From assembly GCA_032358255.1 (NCBI GenBank), contig JAULBX010011100.1, positions 248,001-312,000 on the forward strand: a stretch of DNA of 64,000 nt, given 5' to 3'. A model generated the notes under the pieces. It saw nothing but the letters and a program-made list of their open reading frames with translations. It was not told the origin of the DNA and searched no databases. Of this stretch, positions 35,360 to 46,628 are shown in pieces (within the stretch, counting starts at the first letter, position 1; every line of letters begins with the position of its first letter). The position numbers and the translations under genes were made by a program. The stretch comes from Heterotrichella gracilis (Eukaryota > Sar > Xanthophyceae > Tribonematales > Xanthonemataceae).

Positions 35360-38300
35360 ATGCAGTTCAGGGGTCCCTCCACTGCTATCGCCCACTGCAC
35401 CCAGCAAACGCCGGGGTCACAGGTTTGCCACGAAGCACATACCCCAGCACATCACGCCACCGTTGGTGTGCCATGTGGCCGCCCGCGAACCCACACAGGT
35501 ATGCCACCCTTCGCGGTTGCAGACCACATTGCTGCAAACATGTGTACACCACCCCTTGGCGAGGTAAGCAACACCTCCTGCACTGTAGGCCACGCAGCAG
35601 CCTTTGCGGTGCGAAGACTGGCCCAGTGCAGGTCTTTCAATTGAAGAGGTAACTAAATATCCAGCGTGGTTAAATGATTACGCTTGGGTAGCAAAGCCTC
35701 TGTCTGACAGCCACCAGATAAATGAGTAGGGTAGGGTTGGAAGAGCAGGCACTTGTATTTTCATTTCCCCTCCTATCTGCCTGCGTAGGCTCACACAATT
35801 CCGCGGTCCTGGTATGTGAGCCCTTCAATGCAAGACATCGAGGAGGAGCTGGTGTTCAAAAGAAACTGGCAGGTATCCATGAAGCCAAGCAGTCCCTTGC
35901 TGCCCGAGACGGCAAGGTTATTGACTTACGTGAACAGCAACCGACAGCAAACCACAAAGAACAGCAAGCACAAACGAAGACAGTTGTCATTGAATTTGTG
36001 CTTTCTGTTGTTGGTAGTCTGCTGTCGTGTGCTGTTGTCTTCAGTCAATAATACTGCAGTTACTGCATGGGTTTGCCTGCAAGTGAACCGCAAACCCTAA
36101 ACCCTGAACCCTAATCGGGGGGTTGCTGACGCGTGGCTGTCTGGGTTGGCTGCAGGCGGTGGGCACCTCTATTGGATTGCAAGAAGCAGGGGACTACTTC
36201 ACGGGGCTATTCATGGAGGTGCCCTACGTGGTGTGCAGGGACGGCAGCGGGGCCTTGCAAGCCTTCTACAATGTGCGTCAAACTCACAGCAATTCTCTTG
36301 CTCTTGCATACCATTTCAGCGGTTTTTTAAAGGCTGTAGCCAGGCTACAGCCAGGTGTCTGCGCATGCTGCTCAAGCAGCAAATGCTAAAATGTAGCGGT
36401 TTTCTTTTGTTTTGCTAATACCAGTGGGGGGGCGTTGGCACTGCGCCACCGTTCAATAAGTTGTCAGCGTGTGGTAATATGTTGGGTGCTTGCAGGTTTG
36501 TCCACACCATGCGGGGCAGGTTGCCTTTGGTGAAGGGCGCAAGTCGCAATTCACCTGCTGCTACCATGGGTGGACTTTTGGTGAGCCCAGATATTCCACA
36601 GATTACACAGATTTGCACAAATTATGCATTGAATGTTGGCATTCTGCTTCACTCTAGGCAGGCAAGGTTGCAAGCGGGGCTTTGTGGTACTGGATTGACC
36701 CGGGGGTTTGTTGCTTTGTGCAGGTTTGCAGGGGGATTTGCGCCGCGCCCCAGGGATTGAGGGTATCAAGCATTTCGACCCCTCGAAATTCTGCCTCACC
36801 CCCATCCCCCTCCAAAGTTTTGGCCCCTTCATCTTCCTGTGGTTTGGCAGGTGTGATGTGAATTTTCTTTGCCTTCAGAGCGCGATTTGCACTTTGCATG
36901 CCTCCCCGGGACCGGGAAATCGCCCCGCCCGGGAGTTGTCTATGGCGCTTCGGCGTTGCGGCAGGCTTTCATCATTATTCTGTTATTGTGTGATGTGTGC
37001 ATGACACTGGCACACCCACACACATCGAGGCATGAAACATACCACGTGCGGCTCACCACCACAATCAGAACAGCTATCGGATAGATATGGATATGTAATA
37101 TGGACACATATATACCAGTCACAAATTGAGCATATTGCCGTTTTGTGTATGGTGCTATCTGTGCCCTAATGGCCCATTGTGATTTGCAGCACCCCTCCAA
37201 CGCATGATATTGAGAGCTGGCTTGGGGAAGGTGGCGCCGCGGTTGCTGCGGCGGGCATCAATGAGCCCTCGCTGGTGTCAGTGACAAGGGTGGAGTATGA
37301 TGTGAACTGCAATTGGAAGGTCTACCTGGACAACTATTTGGTGCGCAATTTGCATTTGGTGCTCTGGAAAATTTGCCATGGTTGTTTGCCATGTATGGAT
37401 GCCCTATAAGGCCAATACCAGCAAATGCATGGAGAAATGCAGCATAATCATGGAGAGGACCGCAGCAATGGAAATCATCAGAGGTTTCATCTACGGATGG
37501 CATTCTCTGGAATGTTCACTAGTGTGCATTTGTGCCTAACGGTTCCTGGGTTTTTATTCGACTTATCTGGTGTGACCTGTGCCTTGCCTTGTCCCACAGG
37601 ATGGCGGCTACCACGTGGCGGTTGTGCACCCCGCCCTCACCAACGCGCTTGACATGGACACCTACCACAGCAAGGTGTATGAGGTGGTCAATGTGCAGAC
37701 AAGCGAGGCAGCCAAGGCAGATGCGGTGCCAAATGACTTTGACATGCGCACGGCAGGCAAGTGTTCGCTCGCATGCATGCATGTCCGCATCAGTGCTATT
37801 GGCAGGTGGAGAATGCCTACCTTTTAGACACCTAGGCGCAGCACTCTCAAAGCAGGAACTTGGTTTCAATTGCACCCTTGCATGAGAAGGCACCAGGGCA
37901 GTGCATTCAACACATGCCGGCATGCCAGCCGCTGTGACCTGATATGGGTATTACGCTGCGGCAATCTGCATTATACAAGCTGTGATTAATGCTGGCGCTT
38001 TTTATATCTGATGCCACACATGGGCCCATGGATCTAGTCTCATGGGCATGCGATGAAAATGAGCATCAATCCTCATGCAGCACAACGCTGTTTACTTGCT
38101 ATGCCCCGCACCTGCAGGCAAGCCGCCCTTCTACGCCTGGCTCTACCCAAATTTCATGGTCAACATCTACGGGGAAGGACTCATGGAGATTAACATCGTG
38201 CTGCCGTTGGCCGCCAACCGCTGCCGGGTGGTCTACGATTTCTTCGCCCCCCTTGCCATGGTGGAAGGCAACACTGACTACATACAGGAGAGCTTAAACT

Positions 38301-39015
38301 GCAGCGATGTGGTCCAGCGGGAGGATATGGCCATTTGCGATGTGGTGCAGCGCAACCTGGCCTGCGGGGTGTATCAAGCGGGCAGGTAGGGAGCTGGTGT
38401 GGCTGCTGCAAAGTCATTCCTGCTGTGCCGGTCTTGAATTCTGCTTCACAATTGCAGATAGGGCATGCATTGCGTGCATGCATTGCGTGCATGCGTTAAG
38501 AATCCCACGTGCATGCATGCATTGCTTGCGTGCATTAATCCCACGTGCATGTTCGATCTTTTGTACCAAGGCGAACCATAAACCCTAAAACCCCTTGCAT
38601 GCCATATGGTGTACGGTAGCTTCAAGCTTGTGCACTGATGCTATGCCACATACATCACATCGCATCATACACATCTGCTGCATTCAAGGACCCTGGGCAT
38701 CCATATGCACATAGGTAGTGCATTCCAGCAACACGGCGAGATAAGCAGTCGGCCTTGAGCATGCTGCGCCGAGCAGTTTGGCATGCACTCTTATGATGTG
38801 CACTTGATAGCACATCATCACAACCATCATCCGCCACGATGCATCGGCATCCTGGTTCTTGAGGCTGTGTGCAGGTACTTAAGATGAGAATCGTAGTAAT
38901 TTATTCATTTCAATAATTATTCGTGCGCAGGTATGCCCCACGCTGGGAGACACCCATGTTCCACTTCCACCAGCTGCTGCACAGGGACCTGTGCCAGCGC
39001 AGCGCAGACCGCTAG
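35360..39015 (+). CDS. Choline monooxygenase-like Rieske oxygenase
   Basis: The first step of glycine betaine synthesis (choline to betaine aldehyde) in plants, in the plastid stroma. Nine exons, 35360-35563, 35789-35872, 36156-36272, 36496-36580, 36724-36850, 37190-37340, 37600-37756, 38118-38385 and 38931-39015, join to 425 residues (spinach enzyme about 439). The first exon is Ser/Thr/His/Pro-rich and may be a transit peptide. Landmarks are AHTIPRSWYVSPS, the Rieske cluster CPHHAGQ plus CCYHGWTFG, NWKVYLDNYLDGGYHVAVVH (mononuclear iron site), YPNFMVNIYGEG, and the end YAPRWETPMFHFHQLLHRDL. The intron after exon 7 has a GC donor (CAG|GCAAGT). The best match is to CMO; related quaternary-amine Rieske oxygenases cannot be excluded. 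The start codon choice is moderately sure. Confidence 0.86.
38463..38549. repeat. Tandem GCATGCATTGCGT repeat
   Basis: The 12-13 bp unit GCATGCATTGCGT is repeated two to three times, and a longer unit (ATCCCACGTGCATG) is repeated twice, in the last intron of the Rieske oxygenase gene. AAACCCTAAAACCCC follows. Confidence 0.75.
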
Positions 39016-40680
39016 GTGCTGCCAGCCTGCGGCGTGGCAGACAGAATCAAAACCAAGCAAATCTGAGGGCAGCGTGCGTTCAGCACTGAGAGCAGGGTGC
39101 GTTCAGCGCTAACGCGGGTAAGGCACACAGTTTATTAATGTATGCAAAATTCATACGTGGCAATATTGGCAATAACTGCAGGGTGCAGTGGTGCGAGTGC
39201 GTGGGGTTGCACTGGTATTTTTCTATAATATCTTACATTTACAATCATCAGAAAGGCTTTATTCAAGCACCAGTTTCTCTTTTGAGTTCTTCATCATGGT
39301 TTCAGGGCGTGTGGGCTTGTGCCGCGTAGCATGTGTACAGCATGCCACGTTTGTGAAATATTGACATCAAGCATATGTATGCATGCATTTGTTTTATCTA
39401 TTTCTTCCCTTTCACTTGGGTAGTTTTTGCCTCCTGGCGTGTGACTTGTGACGTTGCGGATGCAGTTGGCCGACAGTTGCACCTCAGTCTGGCCCCACGC
39501 TTCTTGCGTTTGTAAACAAGTTTGCCTGTAGATGTACTAGTGGGATTTGGATCATATCAGGTTGTGGTGGATACCAACATGGACAGATGGACTCTTGATG
39601 TTCCTGTATGAAAGGCGTTAGGATCCTTCATGATCTGAGGTGTGGCGCCATTTCAAATGCGCCATCCCAATGTGCCATCGTAATGCCCAGCGGCGGCGCC
39701 AGGTTGAGATGCCATATCCTGAGGCAAGAAAACTTCTCCACTGAAGAGCTCAACCTGGTCGTACTGAAGCTTTGCTCCTTGTAGCTGACTGAGTAGCAAT
39801 TTTCCCCTTTTAACGCCACAAAATCTGCCGGGAAGTTCTACAATCGACGCCTCCCCGGGATTCGAACTGTACCTGTGACAGTCAAGGAATAAAAATCCCA
39901 CGCACTTTCGGGCGTACCAGACCGAAGCGGCCTTATCGGCAACCCTGTTTTGCTTCGTTCTTTGCGCTTTGCACGAAGCCCAAGAACGTTCTGTGGCACC
40001 TCCATATGCCTTTAGTGTAGTAAACCCAGCTTTAGTGGCGATAAATAGGAAGGCACGGCGTCCACCCGCTGCACCCTCTAGACTTACCCCGGCGGGGCTG
40101 CTGCCTCCAACCCAGCTGGCTCGTCACCCCTTGAAAAGGTACAGTGACGCATTGTGAGTTGCTGCCGTAGGAACGCAGGCTGCCAGTAAGTATCAGGATA
40201 TGTGGAAGTGTATAGAACCTACCTGCACGTGGGCCTGCAAGCGGACTTTGGCTGGTTCCCTCGTTGGGTGAGATGGGGCCATATGGCATGCACCTGTTCA
40301 GCGTGGGGCAGTGGGGTCCCAGAGTGTTTTGCGCAACAACTATGCTACGAGCATAACGTGTAGCCCACCTGTGCAGGCTTTTAGCTTATCATCAAGCGGC
40401 AAGCCCGGAGCATCGCAACTGCCCAAGGTCGCTGGCAGCCTGGCATGAGCGAATCGGGCTGGATATGTCCCACCATGCCTTTATGATACACTATTGGCAC
40501 GGCTCCCTAGACAGAAGCAGCCACCCAGAATAAGGGCGCCATAAACGCCTAGGAGCGGCGTCTAAGGTCACAGTCTTGCATAGATACAGACTACCCAGAC
40601 CCGGCGACGATCGCACCTCCTCTGATTGGCAACAACCACCAACCTTCTCGAACGCCAAGGCACACACACACCTCTTCACC
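39016..40680. other. Intergenic region, 1.7 kb
   Basis: No protein gene is supported. A tRNA B-box-like string (AGTTCGAATCC, minus strand, about 39858-39868) is present without a foldable tRNA around it. The end of the region is the presumed promoter of the RWP-RK gene. Confidence 0.45.
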
Positions 40681-43600
40681 ATGTACATCAGCGGCAAAGC
40701 CTCGGAGATCTTGACCCTGACCTTGCTGCCGGCTGGCGTCACGCAAGTGCGCTTCAGCCTGATGACACCAGGTGCGCGCATGTGGGCAGATGTGGGACCC
40801 CGGTCCACCCTGATCGCGAAGTTTCGCGAGACAGCATCGCCGCATTGCACGACGCACGCACCCTTCCGTTGATGCAGCCCTGCGCTTCTACTTAATTAAA
40901 CGCCTTGGACAACTGCAACCGCATATACATGACTAACTTCCGGTCATGATTATACAATCCCCTCGCTTGTTTGCTGCCTACCAAATGGGACATGTTTTTG
41001 CTTGCCTAGGGCTACTGAGCGAGCGCCCACTGAAGCCAGTGCCCCAGCTCAAGATGGTCTTCTCCAGCGCCCCAGCAGCCCCTTTGGAGGCCCACTCTGG
41101 CGCACCAGCAGCTCCCCAGAGGGCCTCCGCCTGCAGTTGTGCCAGCCAGAGCCCACCTCTCCACCACGTGCGCAGCGCTGTGATCATGGCCCCAACACCC
41201 TGCAGCTCTGGCAGCCCCAGCCTCGCCACCGACTGCCTGACCACCCTCCCACGGGCGAGATCCCAGCAGGCAGTCTCGGGCTTGAGCTTCAGCACTGCAG
41301 CAGCTCCACACAGCCCCCGCTCCCCCGAAGCCTTCACAGCCATAGTCACCAAGGCCTCAAACAGGGCCACCCCAAGGGTACCAAGCGACTTTTCTCCCTA
41401 CTTGAGCCCGCTTGTGAACATGCCGTTCCTGAACGAGGCCTCCCCGCGCATCACCAAGGCGATGGTGACTGACCATGGTCTGCCAGCCTGTGTGGTGGAC
41501 CTTCCTGACGCGCAGGCAGCTGCCAAGCTCCTGGAGAACATCTGCCTTGACGTCACCAAGCCCGCGTTTGCTGACGAGGTAACTTGGATATACAGCGACA
41601 ACACTGGCCTTGGGCATGTGTGGCATCTTGCCTCCTTGGCAATGTTAACTGTGCACTGAAGTCATGTCTCACAGTGGCCCTATCATGCTTGTTTGATTAA
41701 TATCAACCTTGAGCCTTATTGTAACCACCCACTCTGCGTGCAGCCCTTCATCTTCGATGAGAGCAAGTGGCACCATTATGGCGACATGGGCGGCCAAGGC
41801 CACCCCTATTCCCTCAGCCCCGTGCTGCCAATCCCCACCCTCAACATCGCCAACCAGCCCCAAGCCGCTCCCCAGAAACCCTTCACCAGCACCGGGTCCC
41901 AGAACAGCTGCATGAAAGAGGTCAGCGCCACAGGCGCAGGGTCCCAGTCCACCCCCGCAGCGTCTGAGCCCAGCCTCTACCTGCCCGCCACACAGCGGAA
42001 GGGCACAGGCACCAAGCCAGGGAGGCACGCCAGGAGCTGCAGCGGGGATGAAATCAGCTCCGCCGTCACCGCCACCCACAGGCGCAGCGCCATCACGTAC
42101 ACCCATCCCAGGGGCCGCAAGAGGAAGGCGACAGCCGCAACTCCAAGTGGTGCGCACCCTAAACCCTACACCATTGCCAACCCTAAACCCTAACCCTCTC
42201 ATAGCTGCAACTCTGCCACTGCGTGCTTTCTGTGCTCAATTGAGCCCCGTGTTTACCAACCTGTGCACGTTGTCAGCGCTTTCTTTATTAGGGAATTAGG
42301 GGTTAGGGTTTAGGGATTTCCACCCTCCATGCATATCTTGCTCCCACAGCCTGTAGATGCGCATCATCAGCAAGCTTCCATCCACGCCATCCCACCCATT
42401 GTTATCTTCCCCAACCAACGGTTCCCGCACATTTGTGTGCAGGCAGCATCCCCAAGCGCCAGACGCGCGCCAAGCCCCGCGTCAAGTACCACGATAGCGA
42501 TTACGATGATGAGGACTACATGGAAGATGAAGAGGATGACTCGGACAGCAACGAGGACTGCGTGGCCAAGCATGTGGCTGACACCATCGCTCGGGAGTCG
42601 GTCAGGGATGAGCAGGAGGTGGACATGCGCTGCACGGTGACTGCTGTCCCGGGGCTTGGTGAGGGTGAGACGCACATCTCCTCCTACAGCAAGGTCATCA
42701 AGGGGGCAAGCACCATGAGCGCCAAGGTGGGGAGGGCATGTGGGCGGTAGGCGGTGTGCTGGGGTGCATGCAAAGCTGGCGGGTGGCTGCCTTTTGATTG
42801 GAGGCCTTGCACAATTCTTTCTTGGGTCCCCACATGCCAAACCTTAAACCCTACACCCTAACCCTCACTCCTGCTGTCCCAACTCCAAGATATGCATGTC
42901 TCCCATCCACAACCCACAATAGTGGCCATGCAATAGACCAACCTTTCCCTCTTTGCTGCAGTCTTTGGCCATCTACGCTGCCAGCATCGGCGCCTCTGGT
43001 GTGCCATCGGATCTCGAGGAGGTGCTGACCATGCGCCTGGGCCAGGAGCCTGATGACATCATCGTGGAGGGTGACACCTGGCAGCCGGAGTCGCCAGACT
43101 CGCCCATGGCAATGTGCCTCCCGTGAGTGCCGCCCACCCATGTCCATGCGATCACATGGACCATGTGAATGATGATATGACATGACATGACCATGCAAGT
43201 GTGATCATGCTATTCGTTTTCCAAGGGCCTTGAAAACTGCAAACGCGCCATTGCATGCACTAACTGCTCACCAGCCCCTGTGACAGTCCCCCCCAATGTG
43301 CCACTCAATCACCCCATCTTAATCCCCCTCTGCAGCTTGAAGGACGGAGCCCTCCACAAGGCCCTAGGCAGCCACGTCACCCCCACCAAGGGTGCGCAGC
43401 CCGGCAGTGCCCTGGGGCTGTCAGCCATTGGCCGCAACGGCTCAGCCGCAGACCTCGACCCCCGCAGCGTGACCCCCGGCAGTCGTGGGCGGCGCATGGT
43501 ACGCCCCGCACATAGCAATTTGTTCACTGCTGGCGATGAGCTGAGCGAGGATGAGGACTTTGACGATCAGGATGACGAGGATGACGAAGGTATGCTCCTA

Positions 43601-45369
43601 GTTCATCTGATAATGTCTATATACCATCAGATTATGTTTTTAACTGCCCACTGCCATGTCATGTGCGTTTCTCAGGTGGAGTGCATTCCTCAATGGCCGC
43701 TTCTACCCAGTTTGCACCCCTGTACAGTTGTGAAGCGGTTGCCATGTTTTAGCTCTCCGTAAACCTGTTTACAATGCTGCGCCTGGCCATGCTCAGTAGC
43801 CGTGCATGTGGCTGTTGTACAACATAGCTGGCTTGGTACGCATGTGTAGTAATGTGGCGTGATTGGCGCGCTGGTGGTCAGACCATTCACCATTAGTATT
43901 TCTTACCCAGGGCAGTGGGGTGTGGCATGTTCCAGCTTACACAATATGTGACATGGCGTCATGTGGGTGCACCCTAGATTCTAAACCCTGATTCTTACAC
44001 CCTGTGACGTGGCACATGTGGGTGCAGATGATGACCGTGATGCAGGCGAGGGTGGTGAGGTGTGCAGCAACGGCGCCAGGGTCAAGCGCCGCAAGAACAC
44101 CAAGCACATCACCCTGGCATTCCTGGAGGAAGGGGGGTACTTTGACCTGCCAATCCAGGTGAGCCAGCCGGTGAACCCTAAACCCTAAAACTGACTAGTC
44201 CTGGTGTGTTGCGACATGTGGCTGACAGCACTTAGCAGTGGCAGTTGCAATTGTGCCTTTGCAGTAGCCGTGACCCAGGAGGATATATTTTCAACCCTGT
44301 TTTCAATGCTGTCATCGTACCGATGCTATCATTGTGCAGCAATTGCCAACCATCCCTGCGCTGTGTCTCCAACGCACTGCATTGCCATTACACATCTCGG
44401 CAATCGATTAGCAAATGATGAAATGCTCCCTCCTGCAGGATGCCGCCATCCGCCTCTCGGTGGGTGTGACCACGTTAAAGAAGATCTGCAGGTCCCAGGG
44501 AGTTGGCCGCTGGCCCTTCAGGAAGCGCAACAGCTTGGACAAGCTGATTGAGAAGACCAAGCAGTTCATGCCCGGCACGGACACCTCCAACACCGTGCAC
44601 CGCGAGATGTGCCTGCAGACGCTGGAGCAGGAGAGGAACATCCTCAAGGTGAGGCCGCTGTCAAAGGGTTTAAGCGTTTAGGGTTTAAGGTTTGGATTGT
44701 GGCACTGTGCCTGCAGACGCTGGAGCAGGAGAGGAACATCCTCAAGGTGAAGCCACTGCCGGGGCTGGCTTGTGTTACCACCTGGTGTTACTGTGATGCC
44801 ACCGCCAGCAATTTAGTATCAGTCATTTGAGGGGGACCAACGGTTGATGGTTCAATAAGAAGGAAATTGTGGGGGAAACCGCTTTTGTTGCCCAGTCTAC
44901 AAAATCCAGTGAAAATGCGTTCCTAATGTCTCAATACTGCCTCTGTATGCTTGCATGCACAAGACCCACAGCACTACCCACCACCTACCACTCATGATGC
45001 GCCCACCACTGGATACACAACATGATACATCACCAACCATTACCGTCACTTGGATGCATCACTTGCAAGTCCATGGACGCCGCACAGCAATCTACTGCCT
45101 CTCAGGTGAGGAAGGACAAGGACATCGATCCCGACATAAAAAAGTACCGCCAGCTTGTGTTCAAGATGAACTACAAGATCAAAAAGGTGCCCAAGAGCAA
45201 GAGGCCCAGGATGGGCGAGAACATCTCCAAATTCTCCCCCACAGGCTCGCAAACAGGCGCCACCGTTGCGTCAGTGCCAAAGCTAGGCGGCCCCTACCCT
45301 CAGCTTGCAAGCGCCAGCAGGCCAATACCCACACGCGTATCTTCACGCCGCATCCATGCCAACGCGTAG
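40681..45369 (+). CDS. RWP-RK domain transcription factor
   Basis: A plant and algal DNA-binding family (NLP/RKD/MID), often tied to nitrogen status or gamete identity. Nine exons, 40681-40771, 41010-41578, 41744-42149, 42443-42726, 42962-43122, 43336-43589, 44028-44158, 44439-44648 and 45106-45369, give 789 residues. An optional 30-base microexon (44717-44746) would add 10. The N-terminal 600 residues are low-complexity (Ala/Ser/Pro) with two strongly acidic runs (DSDYDDEDYMEDEEDD and EDEDFDDQDDEDDE) and basic patches (RGRKRK, VKRRKN). The RWP-RK domain sits near residues 617-665: HITLAFLEEGGYFDLPI, LSVGVTTLKKICRSQGVGRW and PFRKRNSLDKL, followed by a helical stretch. The motif reads RWPFRK. 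No GAF-like or PB1 domain is seen, so it is not a typical NLP. Confidence 0.88.
42157..42312. repeat. Telomere-like units in RWP-RK intron 3
   Basis: Directly after the donor of exon 3 come CACCCTAAACCCTACACC and CAACCCTAAACCCTAACCC. Further on, GGGGTTAGGGTTTAGGG runs in the opposite orientation. More units occur in later introns of the same gene (about 42842-42866, 43973-43990, 44172-44188). Confidence 0.85.
44611..44752 (+). repeat. Duplicated end of RWP-RK exon 8, candidate 30-bp microexon
   Basis: The exon 8 end and its donor (CCTGCAGACGCTGGAGCAGG...AACATCCTCAAGGTGA) occur at 44611-44653 and, essentially unchanged, at 44709-44752. Within the copy, CTGCAG now acts as an acceptor-like site, so AG|44717-44746|GT is a perfect 30-base in-frame exon encoding TLEQERNILK a second time. 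TTTAGGGTTTAAGG lies between the copies. Confidence 0.88.
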
Positions 45370-46628
45370 ATCTAGAGTGGTGGCGTGGCGTGGCTACCCA
45401 CAGGCTCCAGCTGGGTGTATCTGTCGATGAGCACCTGTTGGACTGATGTACCCGGGATAGCAGCACTGCGGCAGTGACTCCACATTGGCTTCAAAACTCA
45501 AATAAATTCAATTGACCTGATGCCAGAAGTGCTGGTGTGATGGTACCTGATTGACCATATTTTTTTATCCTGTCCATGATTCCAGCTGGAGCACTGCAAT
45601 GACTTACAATGACACACCCATGATTACGCATGCTTTCCGTGACATAGCAACGTTTATATAATTTTTGCATGTATTTTACTGATTTTCTTATCTCTTATGT
45701 GGTTTATTTGTGTTTTCAAATAAATGTGCGATATCGTGCCCAAGCCTTGGGAAAGGGAGTCGTCCGCCAGTGGCGTTCATTCAAGGGGCTTGCATGGTAC
45801 TACAGCTTACGTTATAACTGTTAGACTAAGACTTTGGTACTTAGTATCCGTGAAGGGATTTTGTGAAAATTCTTGACAAATGGGTTCCACGCACGTGGCA
45901 ATGACAATTTACAGTTGACGACACAAATCGTTCAAATTTTTGTACTTACAAATGCATCATGCAATGACCCGCATGCATGCATAAATCCATTTGAATTTGT
46001 CACTTTTACTGCTGCCCTATTTTCTGGTGCATTGCTGTGCCTGCAGATTTTTATCGTATACTAGCTGATGTATTAGCCTAGGCATAACGCTAGCTAATGC
46101 TTAGTACAGCAGACATTTTCATTTCCAAGACCTCTAGCCACAGCCTAGTTCTAGCCAAATCGTTTCTAGCCTAGTTTTAGTCTCAACAATAGAAGGAACA
46201 TCAGGCTGAGATTTCATACAGTTCAACATGTGGTTGCTCCAAAGGGGCCTGAAAAAGACACGTGTACTATATAGGCTATATCTGTTTGCGTGCATTTGGC
46301 GTTGCAAAATGCAAATTATGGGCATCTAGTCATGGGCCTCGATCACGATGCACGATGACCGCTTGTAGTAGGATACCGTATGGTGTAAACGTATATATGA
46401 ATACATGGCATGGTTTGACTAGTACCAGGCCCGCCATATGGCACGTCAGCAATTAATTCTCGGGATCAACAGCATTGGTCCATTGCAATGGCGAGCTGTG
46501 CGCAGTGTAGGGTCTGATTGAATTGCATATATGTACACCGTCACGGTCTGATTGAATTGCATATGTATGCCGTCGGCGACAGGGTGCTTGTCAAAGAGCA
46601 CAGACAACTCTTTGGATCTGATTATGTG
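45370..46628. other. Convergent AT-rich intergenic region
   Basis: It lies between the 3' ends of the RWP-RK gene (+) and asparaginase (-). A 25-30 bp direct duplication (GGTCTGATTGAATTGCATAT) occurs at about 46511 and 46546. There is no gene. Confidence 0.5.

Noticed and set aside
39790-39960. Possible tRNA on the minus strand (B-box-like AGTTCGAATCC)
   Set aside because: No acceptor stem or T-arm pairing can be formed around it. At best it is a decayed tRNA-derived sequence.
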